This document shows positions 18,035 through 26,059 of a stretch of DNA of 64,000 nucleotides, in pieces. A program made the position numbers and the translations under genes. The DNA is taken from NCBI GenBank assembly GCA_964648295.1, contig CAZYNH010000011.1, positions 1 through 64,000 of the forward strand, given 5' to 3'. The stretch's first letter is position 1. Each line of letters opens with the position of its first letter. The notes under the pieces are model-generated. The model did no database searches and was not told where the DNA came from. It saw nothing but the letters and a program-made list of their open reading frames with translations. Source of the stretch: UBA4055 sp964648295 (GTDB taxonomy: Bacteria; UBA4055).

Positions 18035-18805
18035 ATGACACAAAAGATATTTCATGCAGGAATAGACCTTCACGGCACTCTGATCAATGACAGAGAATTT
18101 TTAGCTGAAGGGTCTGAACACGAACTGAAGGAATTACTGTCATCCAAACCGCAGGATATTAAACTCTATATATGCACAGGAAACGACCTCCCTTTCATAA
18201 AAAGAAAGCTTGGAGATATCGCATACCTCTTTGACGGCGCGGTTCTTGAAACAGGCTGTGTTATTTCAGAAGATATGGAAAAAGAGGAGATAATCGTCCC
18301 TCAGAGCATAGTGGATCAGATCAAATCTCTGGAGAACACGCTGATAGACTGCGATTATGAGGAGATCTACAAGTTCGCCAGAAGGCTCGCGACGATAAGC
18401 ATGTTCACCAGATACGGATATTCGCTCGGAGATTTCTTTGAAAAGATAAAAGAAGAGCTTAAATTCGTTGATTTCGCCAGAGTGACGCGATCAAGCGTAG
18501 CGGTGGATGTGATACCCGCGAAACGGGACAAGTTCAACGGTATCGAATATTTTGGGAAGGGCAGCGGATTCTTCGTTGCGATCGCCGACTCGCTGAACGA
18601 TCTTGAATGGCTTAAGAGATCAGATATCTCCTATATGCCGGGAAACGCCGACCCGGCAACCGTGACGATTCTGGAGAAAAATAAGGTGCGCACAGGACTT
18701 TCGGCATCTCTTAACAGAAAAAATCTTTACATCAGCGAAAGATCTGAAACTTACGGAGTAATAGATATCCTTAAAAACCTGTTCGAGAACTATTCAACTT
18801 TCTGA
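18035..18805 (+). CDS. HAD superfamily hydrolase (Cof / mannosyl-3-phosphoglycerate phosphatase-like)
   Basis: This 256-residue phosphatase is of the HAD-IIB type. Motif I is GIDLHGTL near the N-terminus, motif II lies in LYICTGND, and motif IV is AIADSLNDLEWL, typical of Cof-like and mannosyl-3-phosphoglycerate phosphatases. The frame is open back to TTG at 18011, but that codon overlaps the -10 box. The ATG at 18035 has GGCGGGG 4 bases upstream and is preferred. The last 16 bases overlap the convergent BadF-type kinase gene. The physiological sugar phosphate is not identifiable from sequence. Confidence 0.82.
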   Translation: MTQKIFHAGIDLHGTLINDREFLAEGSEHELKELLSSKPQDIKLYICTGNDLPFIKRKLGDIAYLFDGAVLETGCVISEDMEKEEIIVPQSIVDQIKSLENTLIDCDYEEIYKFARRLATISMFTRYGYSLGDFFEKIKEELKFVDFARVTRSSVAVDVIPAKRDKFNGIEYFGKGSGFFVAIADSLNDLEWLKRSDISYMPGNADPATVTILEKNKVRTGLSASLNRKNLYISERSETYGVIDILKNLFENYSTF

Positions 18806-19743
18806 TCAAGCATCATATTCGCAGCTTCAAGATCGATTCTTTTATCGCTGATATATATATTCATATCGTTAATCAGTTTTTTTCTTATCAGCCCTACAAG
18901 CCTTTCCTGCCTGAATACTGAGCCGTGCAGAACAACAAAAGGAGCTTTTTTCCCTATAAGTTCAGAGCAGTTCAGAACAAGTTTGATCAGCTCTTCGGCG
19001 CCATTCTCGATTATAGCAACAGCGGTCTTACATCCGAGTTCCGCGGCTTTGAAAACAAGTTCTGACGCGGAAGCGACCGCGCTCTTCGGATCAGTCCCGT
19101 AGATTATATTATAGATATCGTCGGTCTTCGCGATCTGATAGTGTTCTTTAACAAGGTCTTCAAGCGCGGTTTTGCTGTCAGGATTATAATATGAGTTTAG
19201 AGCCGCTCTTACCGCCTCTCTGCCGAACCAGAATCCGGAACCCGCGTCATCTATGATATAACCGAACCCGCCTGTCCTGAAAAGAACTCCCTCTCCGTTT
19301 TTTCCGTAACAGATACTGCCGGTGCCTGAAATAAGCAGCAGTCCGGGTCTGTTGCTGAAATAAATATTCAGAGCGAGCAGGGCGTCGGAAGTCACATGAA
19401 GATATTCCAAAATAACATCGTACCCGAGGGATGCCTTTCTGAAAACATCGGTGAACCTCTGCGCGTAATCTTCAGATGATGTGCCCGCAAAACCCGCAGT
19501 AATGTATAATTCTGTCTTTACCCTGAAAACCTCTTTCAGATCAAGAAAAACATCTCTGAACATTTTAAGAACATTTTCCTCGAATTCACTGCGGTTGAGC
19601 AGGTTTGACGGGCCGAAAGTTCCGGAAAAAAGCAGCCTTCCATCCGCGTCGATAACGCTAATTCCTGTCTTTGATCCTCCCCCGTCGATCCCGATGTACA
19701 GTTTTGAAGGTCTGTATTTTGCCTTATCTGTATAAATATCCAT
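18790..19743 (-). CDS. BadF/BadG-type ATPase, N-acetylglucosamine kinase-like
   Basis: This 317-residue protein has the ASKHA fold of sugar kinases and BadF/BcrA ATPases. The phosphate-1 loop is GIDGGGSKTGISV near residue 18, phosphate-2 is LISGTGS near residue 136, and a DDAGSGFWFGREA segment follows at about 164. This last segment is typical of the N-acetylglucosamine kinase-like group. No iron-sulfur cysteines of the dehydratase activators are present, so a kinase for an amino sugar is more likely than a dehydratase activator. It starts 1 base after the EIIA-like gene stop, so the two are co-transcribed. The 3' end overlaps the opposing HAD gene by 16 bases. Confidence 0.82.
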   Translation of the reverse strand: MDIYTDKAKYRPSKLYIGIDGGGSKTGISVIDADGRLLFSGTFGPSNLLNRSEFEENVLKMFRDVFLDLKEVFRVKTELYITAGFAGTSSEDYAQRFTDVFRKASLGYDVILEYLHVTSDALLALNIYFSNRPGLLLISGTGSICYGKNGEGVLFRTGGFGYIIDDAGSGFWFGREAVRAALNSYYNPDSKTALEDLVKEHYQIAKTDDIYNIIYGTDPKSAVASASELVFKAAELGCKTAVAIIENGAEELIKLVLNCSELIGKKAPFVVLHGSVFRQERLVGLIRKKLINDMNIYISDKRIDLEAANMMLDQKVE

Positions 19744-19744
19744 A

Positions 19745-20560
19745 CTAATCTTTTAAATAACCGCTGATGAACTCTATCTTCTGCATTATCAGCATGATCC
19801 CTTTTCTGTCGGGAAGAGTGCCTATGATATGATTTATTTTCCTTACCGAGTCGTTTGCTTTGTCAGAAGGAAGAACAGCAATAATAAGCTTATGGAATTT
19901 TGCGCTTTTCTCAGCCCAGATCTTTCCAAAGAAAGCTGTATCATTTATATATTTTCTGGCATCATTGCCTTCAATAACGGAGATGTCCCTTTCCTTCAAC
20001 TCCGAGAGTATCCCTATTATTTCATAAAATTTTTTCTCGTCCTGACAGAATATCTGAAGGAGCGAGTATTCTTCTTTCTGTTTTTTGTCCTTACCCGCAG
20101 GAACGGCGTATTTGATAAATTTTTCGCGGATAGCGACTGAATTGGGCTGAGAACTTATCTCGTCAAGCGCGCCGGGCTGTCTCAGCACGCCTGACACCTG
20201 GGAAAGAAACCTTATATGCTGATTTTTCTTTTTTTCCGGAGCTATGATAAAAACCAGAAATTTAACGGGTTTTTCATCCATCGACTCAAATTCCGCACCG
20301 TCAGGATATACGATAATGCCTATTATAAAATCGTCAATGTTCGGCAGGGCGCAGTGAGGTATTGCGATATTGTTCCCGAACCCGGTGCTTCCGAGCTCTT
20401 CCCTGTCTCTAAGCTTTCTCAATATTTCTGTCTTTGAGTGCGATCCCGGCCCGATGCTTTTTAATACGAGTTCTGATATTTCGTCCAGGACCTCATCCTT
20501 TTTATGATAACCGGATTTGATTTCTATAAGTTCGGTAACAATATAATCTGAAATATCCAT
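19745..20560 (-). CDS. PTS EIIA-like (fructose/mannitol type) protein with C-terminal extension
   Basis: This is a 271-residue cytoplasmic protein. Residues 1-150 form a PTS EIIA type 2 domain (PtsN/FruA-like), with the phosphorylatable histidine in IAIPHCALPN near residue 69 and the downstream segment FLVFIIAP. Residues 150-271 are a second domain of unknown type. It contains YSLLQIFCQDEKKFYEIIGIL, separated here as YSLLQIFCQ and FYEIIGIL, and resembles a P-II or ACT-like alpha/beta fold. No EI, HPr or EIIBC gene is in the window, so a regulatory role is at least as likely as sugar transport. It is transcribed with the BadF-type kinase. A strong promoter precedes it. Confidence 0.8.
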   Translation of the reverse strand: MDISDYIVTELIEIKSGYHKKDEVLDEISELVLKSIGPGSHSKTEILRKLRDREELGSTGFGNNIAIPHCALPNIDDFIIGIIVYPDGAEFESMDEKPVKFLVFIIAPEKKKNQHIRFLSQVSGVLRQPGALDEISSQPNSVAIREKFIKYAVPAGKDKKQKEEYSLLQIFCQDEKKFYEIIGILSELKERDISVIEGNDARKYINDTAFFGKIWAEKSAKFHKLIIAVLPSDKANDSVRKINHIIGTLPDRKGIMLIMQKIEFISGYLKD

Positions 20561-20589
20561 TGATTCTTCTCCCGGCTTTTTTATTCTGA

Positions 20590-20618
20590 AATCTAAATAA
20601 ACTCCATCCTTTCTTCAA
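20590..20618 (-). promoter_or_regulatory. Predicted promoter of the EIIA-kinase operon
   Basis: On the minus strand TTGAAG (20613-20618), 17 bases, TAGATT (20590-20595), followed by TC. The predicted start near 20583 leaves a 23-base leader carrying GGGAGAAG before the ATG. Confidence 0.55.
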
Positions 20619-20650
20619 GTCATTTAATCAGTTATTTTCCTAAAAAAGCA

Positions 20651-20680
20651 TTAGAATTTTCTGCTGTTTTGTTGTATAAT
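20651..20680 (+). promoter_or_regulatory. Predicted promoter of rdgB
   Basis: TTAGAA (20651-20656), 18 bases, and a perfect TATAAT (20675-20680). The start near 20687 lies downstream of the TTG at 20680 and upstream of the ATG at 20707, which supports the ATG as the rdgB start. Confidence 0.5.
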
Positions 20681-20706
20681 TGGCTGAAATAAATAACGGA
20701 CTGAAG

Positions 20707-21303
20707 ATGAAGATACTTCTGGCGACACACAACAGGAATAAGATAAAAGAGATTAAGGAAGCTCTTAAGGGGAGCGGAAATGAAATTTTATCACTTGATG
20801 ATTTCCCTGACCTGCCTGAAGTTATTGAGGACGGCGACACGCTTGAACATAATTCACTGAAGAAGGCAAGAGAAATATTCGAACATACCGGGATCACGAC
20901 TCTTGCAGACGACACCGGTCTGGAGGTTGAATTTCTGAACGGAGAACCTGGAGTCTTTGCGGCAAGATGGGCGGGTGAAGGCTGCAGTTATAAAGACAAC
21001 TGCGATAAAATGCTCAGAGAAATGAAAGGAGTGCCGCATGAAAAAAGAATTGCTTCGTTCAGGTGCGTGATCACACTCTACGGTAACGGGATACTCAAAA
21101 CTTCTCAGGGAATACTCAGCGGTTATATAATAGATGAATCAAGAGGTACGGACGGGTTCGGCTATGACCCGGTCTTCGTTCCGGAAGGATACGGGATAAC
21201 TCTCGCGGAAATGACCCTTGAAGAAAAAAACAGGATAAGCCATCGCGGCCTCGCGGTCAAGAAGATGGCTGAAATTATAAGAGAAATTAAAAAGGCGGAT
21301 TAA
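20707..21303 (+). CDS. rdgB: XTP/dITP diphosphatase (RdgB/HAM1)
   Basis: This 198-residue house-cleaning pyrophosphatase hydrolyses dITP, XTP and ITP to monophosphates and keeps deaminated purines out of DNA and RNA. The family signature ILLATHNRNKIKEI opens the protein at the substrate-binding P-loop-like turn. Then come ADDTGLEVEFLNGEPGVFAAR split as ADDTGLEV and PGVFAARWAGEG, and the C-terminal segments GTDGFGYDPVF and ISHRGLAV. The frame is open to TTG at 20680, but that overlaps the -10 box, so the ATG at 20707 is used. A bidirectional terminator begins in its last codons. It is transcribed alone. Confidence 0.93.
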   Translation: MKILLATHNRNKIKEIKEALKGSGNEILSLDDFPDLPEVIEDGDTLEHNSLKKAREIFEHTGITTLADDTGLEVEFLNGEPGVFAARWAGEGCSYKDNCDKMLREMKGVPHEKRIASFRCVITLYGNGILKTSQGILSGYIIDESRGTDGFGYDPVFVPEGYGITLAEMTLEEKNRISHRGLAVKKMAEIIREIKKAD

Positions 21304-21315
21304 AACCGCCTTTTT
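21289..21315. terminator. Bidirectional terminator between rdgB and the carboxyltransferase gene
   Basis: The arms AAAAAGGCGG (21289-21298) and CCGCCTTTTT (21306-21315) enclose a 7-base loop. The T-run on each strand follows a G+C stem, so it can end both convergent genes. It overlaps the rdgB stop codon and ends 4 bases from the opposing stop at 21319. Confidence 0.85.
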
Positions 21316-21318
21316 AAT

Positions 21319-22977
21319 TTAATACCATCCGTCCTTATACAAATTCTGAAAATCTTCCTCAGTTAGAACTTTAGGCTTTATGATCCTTGCGGGAACGAAC
21401 GGATTCGCAGCTTTCCACTCAGCCTCTCTCCTCTTCCTCAGAAATCCGTCCGCCACATTTGGGAATAATTCAAGAAGAAGTTCCTCTTTGTAGTTCTTTG
21501 CCAGTTTAACGAACCCTAATTCTCTTAAAACGGGATTCGGCTGTTTTTTATAGACACTCGTGTCATATGGTATTTCTTCAGGAGATCCGCATATCTTCTC
21601 TCTGAAATCGGGATCAACGGGAAAAGGCGTCTTACCGTACTGTCCCTGCACAAGACCTACGAACTGGTTCGTTAAGGTGGTATAAGGTTCTTTGCCGTTC
21701 TGCTCGTCAAGGGCCAGGTTAACGGCCTGCGTTCCCACTATCTGACTTGTGGGTGTTACAAGCGGCGGACATCCGGAATCGAGCCTGCATTTGGGAACAA
21801 GTTCCAGAGCCCTGTTCATCAGATGATCCAGTTTGAGCTGCTTAAGCTGAGCCACCATATTCGTATACATTCCGCCCGGTATCTCGGCGTTCTTAACCCT
21901 CTCATCAGGATCCGGGAAATTAAATTTTTTCGTTATAGCCTGACAGCATTTAAGAAGATTGTCTATGCTGTTATTCTGAGCCGCCTCGATCGCGCTTGTA
22001 AAAAGCGCGTCGGTTTCAGAGTCAAGCTTGTAATCCGATATGTTAAATTCCGCCGGGAACATTTTCGTTGTATCGAAATCAGTAAGCTCCTTTCTTATTT
22101 CTTTCAGTTCCCTGTCAATGAGCGTTACCTGCTTCAGATCGACATCGGTTTCAATACCCATCTTGTCGCAGAATATCTGGACAAGCTCAAACGCCGGCGC
22201 GGCCGGCCCTCCGGCGAAACTGTATAGCACCGTATCCACAATATCCACGCCCTTAACGATGGCCATTATAACTGACGCGAGCCCGTATCCGGGAGTATCA
22301 TGCGTATGAAGGTCTATCGGAACCTTGACGGACTGCTTAAGCGCTGTTATGAGCTCACCGGTCATCTTCGGGTGTATAAGACCGGCCATGTCTTTTATCG
22401 TAATTATCTCCGCCCCTTCTTTCTCAAGTTCAACGGCTTTATTTACAAAATAATCAACATTGAATATGTTTTTTGGAAGTTTCTTTCCTGAAAAGAAGGC
22501 GCTGATCTTCTCTCCCAGAGTGAACTTTGGATCGACTGTAAAACAAACCGCGCAGTCCGGAATGCCGCCGTATTTTTTTGCGGACCTGATAGACGATGTC
22601 ATATTGTTAATATCGTTCAGAGCGTCAAATATTCTTATAATATCAAGTCCTGATCCTATCGAGTTTTTCATAAATCCGTCGATAACCTCTTCGGGATAAG
22701 GCGCATAACCAAAAAGGTTTCTTCCCCTTGAAAGAGAAGTGAGTTTTGAGCTTTCTCCTACGGCAGCCTTTATTTTTTCCAGCCTTTCCCACGGATTTTC
22801 GTTCAGATAACGCATGATCGAGTCCGGTACAGCTCCGCCCCATACTTCACAGGCATAGAATCCTGCTTTTGCATAGTAAGGCAATACCCTGTCGACCTGT
22901 GCCTGGCTCATCCTTGTAGCGAACTGGGACTGCTGACCGTCCCTTAATGTAAGATCCCTTATTTTCAGCTTCTTCAT
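21319..22977 (-). CDS. Carboxyltransferase subunit (pyruvate carboxylase subunit B / oxaloacetate decarboxylase alpha)
   Basis: This 552-residue enzyme has an HMG-CoA lyase-like TIM barrel (about 1-300) and a PYC/OADA conserved domain (about 310-500). Motifs are LTLRDGQQSQFATRM at the start, TIKDMAGLIHP with the lysine expected to be carbamylated near residue 178, and the metal-binding DLHTHDTPG near 212. The reaction moves a carboxyl group between carboxybiotin and pyruvate. The C-terminal biotinyl (BCCP) domain found in many homologues is missing, so the biotin carrier must be a separate protein not in this window. A biotin ligase gene lies at 48.6 kb. It is transcribed alone from a promoter flanked by a dyad. 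Confidence 0.88.
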   Translation of the reverse strand: MKKLKIRDLTLRDGQQSQFATRMSQAQVDRVLPYYAKAGFYACEVWGGAVPDSIMRYLNENPWERLEKIKAAVGESSKLTSLSRGRNLFGYAPYPEEVIDGFMKNSIGSGLDIIRIFDALNDINNMTSSIRSAKKYGGIPDCAVCFTVDPKFTLGEKISAFFSGKKLPKNIFNVDYFVNKAVELEKEGAEIITIKDMAGLIHPKMTGELITALKQSVKVPIDLHTHDTPGYGLASVIMAIVKGVDIVDTVLYSFAGGPAAPAFELVQIFCDKMGIETDVDLKQVTLIDRELKEIRKELTDFDTTKMFPAEFNISDYKLDSETDALFTSAIEAAQNNSIDNLLKCCQAITKKFNFPDPDERVKNAEIPGGMYTNMVAQLKQLKLDHLMNRALELVPKCRLDSGCPPLVTPTSQIVGTQAVNLALDEQNGKEPYTTLTNQFVGLVQGQYGKTPFPVDPDFREKICGSPEEIPYDTSVYKKQPNPVLRELGFVKLAKNYKEELLLELFPNVADGFLRKRREAEWKAANPFVPARIIKPKVLTEEDFQNLYKDGWY

Positions 22978-22995
22978 TTATATCCCTTGAACTTT

Positions 22996-23032
22996 TTGCG
23001 TAGAATTTATCTAAAAATTACTTTTTACGCAA
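22996..23032. promoter_or_regulatory. Dyad flanking the carboxyltransferase promoter (candidate operator)
   Basis: TTGCGTA (22996-23002) and TACGCAA (23026-23032) form a perfect 7-bp inverted repeat with 23 bases between the arms. One arm covers the -35 box and the other the transcription start, and arm centres are 30 bases apart, close to three helical turns. This arrangement suits a repressor binding both arms, but chance is not excluded. Confidence 0.35.
23004..23032 (-). promoter_or_regulatory. Predicted promoter of the carboxyltransferase gene
   Basis: On the minus strand TTGCGT (23027-23032), 17 bases, TAAATT (23004-23009). The start of transcription is predicted near 22997, about 20 bases before the ATG at 22977; GGGAT lies within this leader. 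Confidence 0.55.
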
Positions 23033-23093
23033 TGATTTATATTAGTTAAAATTTATGTTTTTTTTTTAATTTAAAATGCAGTTTATAAAACTT

Positions 23094-23121
23094 TTGTTTA
23101 TCTTACATCCGGTTTTAATAT
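23094..23121 (+). promoter_or_regulatory. Predicted promoter of pabABC
   Basis: TTGTTT (23094-23099), 16 bases, TAATAT (23116-23121). Transcription would start near 23128, right at the palindrome that precedes the pabA ATG. Confidence 0.4.
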
Positions 23122-23127
23122 AGAGGG

Positions 23128-23139
23128 TTCCGGCCGGAA
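23128..23139. promoter_or_regulatory. 12-bp perfect palindrome abutting the pabA start codon
   Basis: TTCCGGCCGGAA is perfectly self-complementary and ends one base before the pabA ATG at 23141. It includes the only ribosome-binding-like GGAA and the predicted transcription start, so it could act as an operator or as a translation-limiting site. About 16 such 12-mers are expected by chance in 64 kb. Confidence 0.3.
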
Positions 23140-23140
23140 A

Positions 23141-23731
23141 ATGAAAATACTTCTCCTTGATAATTACGACTCATTCACATATAACCTCAAAATCCTTATC
23201 CATACATCTGCACCTAAGGCGTTTATCGAGGTCAGACGCAATAAAGATCCGGATATAAAAGCGGCTGAGACGGATATTCTTGTGATCTCCCCGGGTCCCA
23301 TGAGCTGGAAAGATACAGGTATTCTTAAAGAACTTTTCGTGGATAAGATAATACCCAGCCGGATACCCGTTCTGGGGATATGCCTTGGAATGCAGTTCAT
23401 TGCGGGTTATTTTGGTTCGGAAATCGGAAGGATCGGGAACCCCGAACACGGTATTTGTGCCCAGATCAGGCATAACGGCGATAAACTTTTTGACCAGGTT
23501 CCATCAGTTTTTGAAGCTGCCAGATATAATTCACTCGGGTTGTACGATGTAAACACCGGCTCAGATATTCAGGTGATCGCACGGGAAAATACTTCAGGCG
23601 CAGTTATGGCACTTAAACACAATTTCCTTCCCATGGCGGGATTCCAGTTCCATCCCGAAAGTTTTCTTTCAGAATGCGGCAGACAGCTGATTAAAAATTT
23701 CATGACAGTTTATGTTCAGAATAAATTATAA
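23141..23731 (+). CDS. pabA: Aminodeoxychorismate/anthranilate synthase component II (glutamine amidotransferase)
   Basis: This 196-residue class I glutamine amidotransferase supplies ammonia from glutamine to the chorismate-binding partner. The catalytic triad is visible: Cys81 in GICLGMQFI, and His171 and Glu173 in FQFHPES. The oxyanion region PGPMSW (51-56) differs from the usual PGPG-P but is in place. PabA and TrpG cannot be separated by sequence alone; the partner gene is PabB-type, so the assignment is PabA, though it may serve both. It overlaps pabB by 20 bases. Confidence 0.9.
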   Translation: MKILLLDNYDSFTYNLKILIHTSAPKAFIEVRRNKDPDIKAAETDILVISPGPMSWKDTGILKELFVDKIIPSRIPVLGICLGMQFIAGYFGSEIGRIGNPEHGICAQIRHNGDKLFDQVPSVFEAARYNSLGLYDVNTGSDIQVIARENTSGAVMALKHNFLPMAGFQFHPESFLSECGRQLIKNFMTVYVQNKL

Positions 23732-25028
23732 AATTAAAGAAATCAGTAGAAAATGGTCTCATGAGTCCCTTTTCTCCGCGACCGGGCTTCACGGAGGCGC
23801 TTGTCTTTTCACATCGCTGAAAGACCCTTCGACAGGGAGAAATATAACCGGAATAAATCCAGTCCGCAGATTCAACTCGCCCGGTGATATCGACGCATTT
23901 GTTTCGCTGAACAGAACAGAGGTCTGTCTGCCGGTTATACTTGGTTTTATTGCGTATGACTACAAGGACAAGGTTGAAGAGGAAGGCCTTTACAATAATT
24001 TCCGCGAGAATATTTTTCCTGATTTTTATTTCTGCCTTTACGAGCATTATGTTATTTGCGATAATTCTGATACTGAACACCTCACCCTTATAAGCTTAGA
24101 ATTCCCTTTCAGACATAAAATTTTAAAAGAAGACGAAATTTTTATCACGCCTGAAATAAAACTGACAGACGGCGGATCAAAATATATCGGTTCGTCTTTG
24201 AACAAAGCAGAATTTGAGTCCGGTGTAAAAAAAATCAAAGATTATATTAGGAACGGTGACATTTATCAGGCTAATCTTACGAGGAAAATTACCGGTGCAA
24301 CGGATTTCTCTGCGGTCGAGTGTGCTGTCAGGATCAAAAACTCAAATCCGATAGAGTTCGGTGTATTCGCCAGGATCGAAGACAGATTCATCATTTCGTC
24401 ATCTCCCGAAAGATTTTTCATGCTCAAAGACGGCATAATAAAAGCTCTGCCTATAAAAGGCACCTCACCCCGTTTTTCGGATCCGGATAAAGACTCAGAT
24501 AGCCTGAAAAAACTTCTCTGCTCAAAAAAGGATCTGGCCGAACTCGCGATGATAGTCGATCTGCTCAGGAATGACATGAACAGAATATGTTCGGATGTAA
24601 CTGTTGAAGCTTTCCCTCTCATCATGAGACTAAGAAATGTATTTCACCTTTATTCTGTAATATCCGGAAAACTTAAGCACGGAAGTTTCACGCAGATAAT
24701 AAACGCCATGTTCCCGGGAGGTTCCATAACAGGATGTCCTAAGATCAGGTCATGCCAGATCATTGAGGAACTTGAAAAAACAGGAAGAGGGCTTTATACC
24801 GGCAATTTTGGATACATAAACCTGAACGGGGATATGGATTTCAATATTATGATAAGAACTTTGTTCTACGACAATGGCGGCATATCATTCAACACCGGAG
24901 GCGGAATAACGCTTCTCTCCGACCCTGAAAGTGAATATAGAGAAACGGTTCACAAGGCCCGAAACATTTATGACGCGCTCAATATGGAGGTTATATGGGA
25001 AGAAAAATACTGCTTGACGGACAGATAA
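23712..25028 (+). CDS. pabB: Aminodeoxychorismate synthase component I
   Basis: This 438-residue chorismate-utilising enzyme makes 4-amino-4-deoxychorismate from chorismate and ammonia. The conserved core is seen in GDIYQANLTRKI (182-193), SSPERFF, PIKGT at 247-251, LAELAMIVDLLRNDMNR as LAELAMIVDLLRND, and the C-terminal FPGGSITGCPKI and GGGITLLSDPESEY. Lys249 in PIKGT is the hallmark of PabB, which forms a covalent intermediate; anthranilate synthase has alanine (PIAGT). The first 150 residues are the usual less conserved N-terminal domain. It overlaps pabA by 20 bases and pabC by 34 bases, which implies translational coupling. Confidence 0.93.
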   Translation: MFRINYKIKEISRKWSHESLFSATGLHGGACLFTSLKDPSTGRNITGINPVRRFNSPGDIDAFVSLNRTEVCLPVILGFIAYDYKDKVEEEGLYNNFRENIFPDFYFCLYEHYVICDNSDTEHLTLISLEFPFRHKILKEDEIFITPEIKLTDGGSKYIGSSLNKAEFESGVKKIKDYIRNGDIYQANLTRKITGATDFSAVECAVRIKNSNPIEFGVFARIEDRFIISSSPERFFMLKDGIIKALPIKGTSPRFSDPDKDSDSLKKLLCSKKDLAELAMIVDLLRNDMNRICSDVTVEAFPLIMRLRNVFHLYSVISGKLKHGSFTQIINAMFPGGSITGCPKIRSCQIIEELEKTGRGLYTGNFGYINLNGDMDFNIMIRTLFYDNGGISFNTGGGITLLSDPESEYRETVHKARNIYDALNMEVIWEEKYCLTDR

Positions 25029-25804
25029 AATATAAAGACAGCGTTATAATCTCTCCGGATTCGCCCGCACTTAATTTCGGCTGCGGTTTGTTCGAGACTG
25101 TCCTTTACAGAAATGAAAAGCTGTATTTTTATAATGAACATTTACAAAGGCTCAGATCGGCATGTCGCGAACTTTTGATTGAACCGCCCGCCGAGGATAT
25201 GATCTCCTATGAAAGACTTACAGATCTTGCGGATCAGAACGGATACAATAAAAATACTGCCAGAATTAAAATATTTTACGCTCCTCTGAGCGGACCGGAC
25301 AAATGGAACTCACTGGTATCAGTAGAAAAATACGGGCGAAAGGACGGCAATGTGTCACTGAAAACCGATCCGCGCACAAGAGACAGCTCCTTTAACCGAT
25401 ATAAATCATCTTCATATATGCAGAACTATTTATCAATCCTCGGAACTGACGGCTCGAAAGAAATTGCGTTTGTCAACCTCCGTAACGAAATTACAGAAGG
25501 TTCCAGGACGAATATTCTCTGCCTAAAAAACGGAATTATATATTTTACCGGAAGAAAAGAGAACTACCTTCAGGGTATTATGCAGAACATGATCCTCAGC
25601 GACTATAGAGATATCGGATTTGACGGAATAGAGGAACTTGCCGGAGGATTTACTCAAGACATTATTCGGCACACGGAAGAAATGATCATAACGAACAGCC
25701 TCATGATCTCAAAAAATGTCGACATTCTGAACTTTGGGTCCTATATCCGTGAATTCGATACTTTCGGGGCTTCAAAAAAGATCAATGATTTTTATCTTAA
25801 ATGA
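24995..25804 (+). CDS. pabC: Aminodeoxychorismate lyase (class IV PLP enzyme)
   Basis: This 269-residue PLP-dependent lyase of the branched-chain aminotransferase fold converts aminodeoxychorismate to p-aminobenzoate and pyruvate. It shows an N-terminal FGCGLFETV segment (in place of G-G-FE), the PLP lysine in RYKSSSYMQN near residue 133, and ITEGSRTNIL near residue 166, the phosphate-binding motif of class IV enzymes. Its place directly after pabA and pabB, with a 34-base overlap, decides between PabC and D-amino acid or branched-chain aminotransferases. The three genes complete PABA synthesis for folate. A terminator follows at once. Confidence 0.88.
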   Translation: MGRKILLDGQIKYKDSVIISPDSPALNFGCGLFETVLYRNEKLYFYNEHLQRLRSACRELLIEPPAEDMISYERLTDLADQNGYNKNTARIKIFYAPLSGPDKWNSLVSVEKYGRKDGNVSLKTDPRTRDSSFNRYKSSSYMQNYLSILGTDGSKEIAFVNLRNEITEGSRTNILCLKNGIIYFTGRKENYLQGIMQNMILSDYRDIGFDGIEELAGGFTQDIIRHTEEMIITNSLMISKNVDILNFGSYIREFDTFGASKKINDFYLK

Positions 25805-25805
25805 A

Positions 25806-25827
25806 AAAGCCCGGATCGCCGGGCTTT
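25806..25827. terminator. Bidirectional terminator after pabC
   Basis: AAAGCCCGG (25806-25814) and CCGGGCTTT (25819-25827) form a 9-bp stem with a 4-base ATCG loop. The minus-strand product has five T after the stem. The plus-strand product has three T and then an AATTTTATT stretch. It separates pabC from the opposing small lipoprotein gene, which ends at 25832. Confidence 0.85.
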
Positions 25828-25831
25828 AATT

Positions 25832-26059
25832 TTATTCGCTTATAGAAGGTGTGACTTTATCCTGGATTATATTCTTGATCATTTCATATTTGGCACTGAT
25901 GGAATCTCTCTCGTTTACGACCTTCTTCATACGCGTTTCCAGACCTGCCTTTTCAGCTCTAAGGTTTGCATTTTCCATTTTGAGTCTGTTTATTTCCTCT
26001 TTTGAACAGCCTGCCAGGATCACAGCGCCTGCGATCAGAACAAAAATCATTTTTTTCAT
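25832..26059 (-). CDS. Small coiled-coil lipoprotein
   Basis: This lipoprotein of about 75 residues has a type II signal peptide ending in the lipobox LAGC, then a highly charged helix of about 45 residues with heptad-like spacing of leucine, isoleucine and methionine (INRLKMENANLRAEKAGL). It resembles Lpp-type or FtsB-like small coiled coils in layout, not in sequence. Three start codons are close together. The ATG at 26059 lies 9 bases after AGGGGG and gives MKKMIFVLIAG; ATGs at 26068 and 26065 sit too near the ribosome binding site. It is 60 or more bases after the dehydrogenase gene and ends at the shared terminator. Function is unknown. Confidence 0.75.
   Translation of the reverse strand: MKKMIFVLIAGAVILAGCSKEEINRLKMENANLRAEKAGLETRMKKVVNERDSISAKYEMIKNIIQDKVTPSISE

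Noticed and set aside
23041..23100. AT-rich stretch with a T9 run as a possible replication or curved-DNA site
   Set aside because: No iterons, DnaA boxes or phased A-tracts are seen. It is an ordinary AT-rich divergent promoter region.
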